Source: Kutzneria sp. 744
Lineage (GTDB): Bacteria; Actinomycetota; Actinomycetes; Mycobacteriales; Pseudonocardiaceae
DNA length: 37,597 nucleotides
Reading direction: 5' to 3'
NCBI RefSeq assembly: GCF_000568255.1
Contig: NZ_KK037166.1
Location: forward strand, 7,776,600 to 7,814,196
The notes beneath the pieces are model-generated. The model was not told the origin of the DNA, ran no database searches, and worked only from the letters and a program-made list of their open reading frames with translations. The translations under genes were made by a program, and so were the position numbers. This document shows, one piece after another, positions 35,288 to 37,597 of this stretch (position 1 is its first letter; every line of letters starts with the position of its first letter).

Positions 35288-35596
35288 TCAGGCGGCCTGG
35301 CCCGTCGAGGTCCAGGCCACCACGAGCTCGTCCTTGGCGCCGAAGCGCACCAGGTGGCGCTCGACGACGTCGGCCAGCCGGTCCAACGTCTCGGCGTCGC
35401 CCGTGGTGCACGTGATGTGCAGGCCCTCGGGGCGGGTGCGCAGCAGCGCGGTGCCGAAGTCGAAGTACAGCTCGCCCTCGTGCTCGGTCCACACGGTCTG
35501 GATCTTGTGGCCGAAGTGCTTGCAGAGCTGCACCAGATAGCGTGACGGCCGGTCGGTCGCGACCAGCGCCTGCGTCGTGAATGATGAGCCTGTCAT
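35288..35596 (-). CDS. DUF2218 protein
   Basis: A 102-residue protein of the DUF2218 family, small proteins sometimes found with iron or metal regulators but without a proven role. Typical elements are RYLVQLCKHFGHK, then GELYFDFGTALLRTRPEGLH and the end DRLADVVERHLVRFGAKDEL. The ATG at 35596 lies directly at the divergent promoter of the MarR gene: that promoter's -10 TATAAT overlaps this start codon. No ribosome site can fit between, so a leaderless transcript is likely; TAGCCT, 7-12 bases upstream, could be its -10. Confidence 0.85.
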   Translation of the reverse strand: MTGSSFTTQALVATDRPSRYLVQLCKHFGHKIQTVWTEHEGELYFDFGTALLRTRPEGLHITCTTGDAETLDRLADVVERHLVRFGAKDELVVAWTSTGQAA

Positions 35597-35606
35597 ATAA
35601 TGAGGC
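35588..35606. promoter_or_regulatory. Imperfect palindrome and -10 in the MarR/DUF2218 gap
   Basis: GCCT and AGGC frame CAT-ATA-ATG, with two extra bases in the left arm, and TATAAT lies at 35596-35601. A MarR protein commonly binds such a site in its own divergent promoter and would repress both genes. The palindrome is imperfect, so this is only plausible. Confidence 0.35.
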
Positions 35607-35643
35607 TAGGTCAGTATTAAGCGGCCGGCAACGGGAGGTTCAC

Positions 35644-36087
35644 GTGACCGACGCCACCACAGCACGGCTGGCGGACGTGTTCATGCACGTGGCCAAACGC
35701 CTGCGCGGCCGGTGGATGCACCAGCTGGCCCCGCTCGGCCTCACCCCCGGCCAGGGCCGCGCGCTGGCCGTGATCGCCCGCGGCGGCGACGGCATCCGGA
35801 TGGCCGACCTGGCCGCCAAGCTCGACATCGTGCCCCGCTCGGCCACCTCCGTCGTGGACGGGCTGGAGGAGCAGGGCCTGGTGCTGCGCCGCCCCGATCC
35901 GGGCGACCGGCGGTCCATGCTCGTCACGTTCACCGAGGCCGGCCGCCTGTTGGTCAGCCGCATCGAGGACGCCAAGCGCGGCGCCGCCGAGGAGATGTTC
36001 GGCACGCTGCCGGCGGCCGAACGCGATCAGCTGCTGGCAGTGCTGCTGCGCCTGGACGCGTGCGGGAAGCACCCCGGATCGATTTAG
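35644..36087 (+). CDS. MarR-family transcriptional regulator
   Basis: A 147-residue dimeric winged-helix regulator. Helices at the N-terminus (ADVFMHVAKRLRGRWMHQL) precede LTPGQGRALAVIARGG, the recognition region MADLAAKLDIVPRSATSVVD and the wing VLRRPDPGDRRSMLVTFTEA, which has the DxR motif typical of MarR. The C-terminal helix ends LLRLDACGK. The GTG at 35644 follows GGGAGG and fixes the start; the longer reading upstream has no support. It is divergent from DUF2218, so it may control itself and that gene through the palindrome in the gap. Effector is unknown. Confidence 0.93.
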   Translation: MTDATTARLADVFMHVAKRLRGRWMHQLAPLGLTPGQGRALAVIARGGDGIRMADLAAKLDIVPRSATSVVDGLEEQGLVLRRPDPGDRRSMLVTFTEAGRLLVSRIEDAKRGAAEEMFGTLPAAERDQLLAVLLRLDACGKHPGSI

Positions 36088-36132
36088 CCATGTCGGCTGG
36101 AGATTGAGCGCCGAGCCAGGCAGGCTGGGTGT

Positions 36133-37578
36133 ATGGCAACTGAACAGAAGGCTCGTATCGGCGTCACGGGCCTGGCCGTGATGGGGAGCAACCTGGCTCG
36201 CAACCTGGCTCGTCACGGTTTCCGGGTCGCCGTGCACAACAGGTCCGCCGCGCGCACCAAGGCCCTGGTCGACCAGTACGGCTCCGAGGGCGACTTCGTG
36301 GCGGCGGAGACGACCGCCGATTTCGTGCAGTCGCTGCAGAAGCCCCGTCAGGTGATCATCATGGTCAAGGCGGGCGGTCCCACCGACGCCGTGATCGACG
36401 AGCTCGCCGAGCTCATGGAGCCCGGCGACATGATCGTCGACGGCGGCAACGCGCACTTCGCCGACACGCGGCGGCGGGAGAAGGCGCTCAAGGAGCGCGG
36501 CCTGCACTTCGTCGGCACCGGCATCTCCGGCGGCGAGGAGGGTGCGCTCAACGGCCCCAGCATCATGCCCGGCGGCTCGGCCGAGTCCTACCAGCACCTC
36601 GGCCCCGTGCTTGAGGCCATCGCCGCGCAGGTCGACGGCGTGCCGTGCTGCACGCACGTCGGCGAGGACGGCGCGGGCCACTTCGTCAAGATGGTGCACA
36701 ACGGCATCGAGTACGCCGACATGCAGCTCATCGCCGAGGCTTTCGACCTGCTCAGCAATGTCGCCGGCCTGACGCCGGCCGAGATCGCCGAGGTCTTCCG
36801 CGGCTGGAACACCGGCGACCTCGAGTCGTACCTGGTGGAGATCACCGCCGAGGTGCTCGGGCACGTCGACGCGGCCACCGGCAAGCCGTTCGTTGAGATC
36901 ATCGCCGACCAGGCCGAGCAGAAGGGCACCGGTCGCTGGACCGTTCAGGAGGCCCTGGAGCTGGGCGTGCCGGTCACCGGCATCGCCGAGGCCGTGTTCG
37001 CCCGGTCCCTGTCCGGCCATGTCGGCCAGCGCGCGGCCGCCCAGAAGGCGCTGCCCGGCCCGACCTCGAAGCCGGCCATTGCCGACCGCGACGCCTTCGT
37101 CGAGGACGTCCGGCAGGCGCTGTACGCCTCCAAGGTCGTCGCCTACGCCCAGGGCTTCGACGAGATCCGCACCGCCGCCGACACCTATGGCTGGCAGATC
37201 GACCTCGGCTCGATGGCCACCATCTGGCGGGGCGGCTGCATCATCCGGGCCCGCTTCCTCAACCGGATCAAGGACGCGTACGACAAGGACGCGAACCTGC
37301 CGTCGCTGCTCGTCGACGAGTACTTCGCGGACGCCGTGATCAAGGCGCAGGAGGCGTGGCGGCGGGTCGTCGTCGCGGCCACCGGCGCCGGCGTGCCCGC
37401 GCCGGGCTTCTCCTCGGCGCTGTCGTACTACGACGCGCTGCGGGCCGAGCGCCTGCCGGCCGCGCTGATCCAGGGCCTGCGCGACTTCTTCGGCGCGCAC
37501 ACCTACCGTCGTGTCGACCGCGGCGACACCAGCTTCCACACCGCGTGGAGCGCCGACCGCACCGAGCACGAAGCCTGA
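36133..37578 (+). CDS. gnd: 6-phosphogluconate dehydrogenase, decarboxylating
   Basis: A 481-residue enzyme of the pentose phosphate pathway that oxidises 6-phosphogluconate to ribulose 5-phosphate and CO2, normally making NADPH. The N-terminal fold has RIGVTGLAVMGSNLARNLAR for the dinucleotide, then MIVDGGNAHFADTRRREKAL and VGTGISGGEEGALNGPSIMP, with KMVHNGIEYADMQLIAEAFD and the signature ADQAEQKGTGRWTVQEALEL in the helical domain. The end RVDRGDTSFHTAWS is typical. Length matches the long homodimeric class (about 470). ATG 36133 is used; only a weak GGCTGGG lies ahead. It is complete, with 19 bases left in the window. Confidence 0.97.
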   Translation: MATEQKARIGVTGLAVMGSNLARNLARHGFRVAVHNRSAARTKALVDQYGSEGDFVAAETTADFVQSLQKPRQVIIMVKAGGPTDAVIDELAELMEPGDMIVDGGNAHFADTRRREKALKERGLHFVGTGISGGEEGALNGPSIMPGGSAESYQHLGPVLEAIAAQVDGVPCCTHVGEDGAGHFVKMVHNGIEYADMQLIAEAFDLLSNVAGLTPAEIAEVFRGWNTGDLESYLVEITAEVLGHVDAATGKPFVEIIADQAEQKGTGRWTVQEALELGVPVTGIAEAVFARSLSGHVGQRAAAQKALPGPTSKPAIADRDAFVEDVRQALYASKVVAYAQGFDEIRTAADTYGWQIDLGSMATIWRGGCIIRARFLNRIKDAYDKDANLPSLLVDEYFADAVIKAQEAWRRVVVAATGAGVPAPGFSSALSYYDALRAERLPAALIQGLRDFFGAHTYRRVDRGDTSFHTAWSADRTEHEA

Positions 37579-37597
37579 TCTAACCGATGTCAGGAAG

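Overview
This 37.6-kb window is very GC-rich, uses many GTG starts and has dense third-position G/C coding. It is chromosomal DNA of a filamentous-type actinobacterium, most likely of the Pseudonocardiales; the taxon is inferred from protein style and gene order. The housekeeping frame is trpA (partial) - lgt - gltB - gltD - pyk - tesB, followed by uppP and gnd. Mycobacteria keep a related order, trpA-lgt-(...)-pykA-tesB, so the rest of the window looks like accessory cargo set into a conserved backbone.

Region 1 (1-4.1 kb): the end of trpA, lgt, an OmpR-type response regulator overlapping its histidine kinase by one base, and a convergent small secreted SH3-like protein. The kinase has no in-frame stop where its domain ends. 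Region 2 (4.2-14.2 kb): an NB-ARC/TPR regulator, a P-loop kinase-like protein coupled to a TAXI solute-binding lipoprotein, two tandem DctA-type symporter paralogues, and a metal-chelate or cobalamin-type ABC importer (binding lipoprotein, permease, ATPase). The paralogues are separated by three perfect hairpins and an AT-rich island. The permease reading frame is broken inside a tight G/C hairpin. Region 3 (14.4-20.6 kb): the gltBD operon for glutamate synthase, closed by a 15-bp hairpin.

Region 4 (20.6-30.7 kb) is accessory. It holds a wall-spanning propeller-like protein with a polyproline linker, a DUF4239 membrane protein, an LLM-type F420 oxidoreductase broken by three homopolymer indels, a YjbR-like protein, a Fic AMPylase-type protein, a DUF2461 protein and a LuxR-type regulator. 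Next comes a small secreted four-cysteine protein split by an IS5-family element; removing the element and one copy of the target duplication restores its frame exactly. A zinc-ribbon Nudix hydrolase follows, then an alpha/beta hydrolase divergent from a conserved actinobacterial protein with a near-consensus LexA (SOS) box between them. Region 5 (30.9-37.6 kb): pyk and tesB, a nested inverted repeat shared with convergent uppP, a methyltransferase/DUF2218 pair divergent from a MarR regulator, and gnd.

No tRNA, rRNA, CRISPR array or replication origin was seen. Five apparent frame problems (kinase, permease, three in the LLM gene) all sit in runs of G or C, so base-calling or assembly error must be excluded before calling any of them decay. 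I found no convincing new multi-gene system. The best leads are the IS-split secreted gene, the LexA-box gene pair, and the AT-rich island between the dctA copies.
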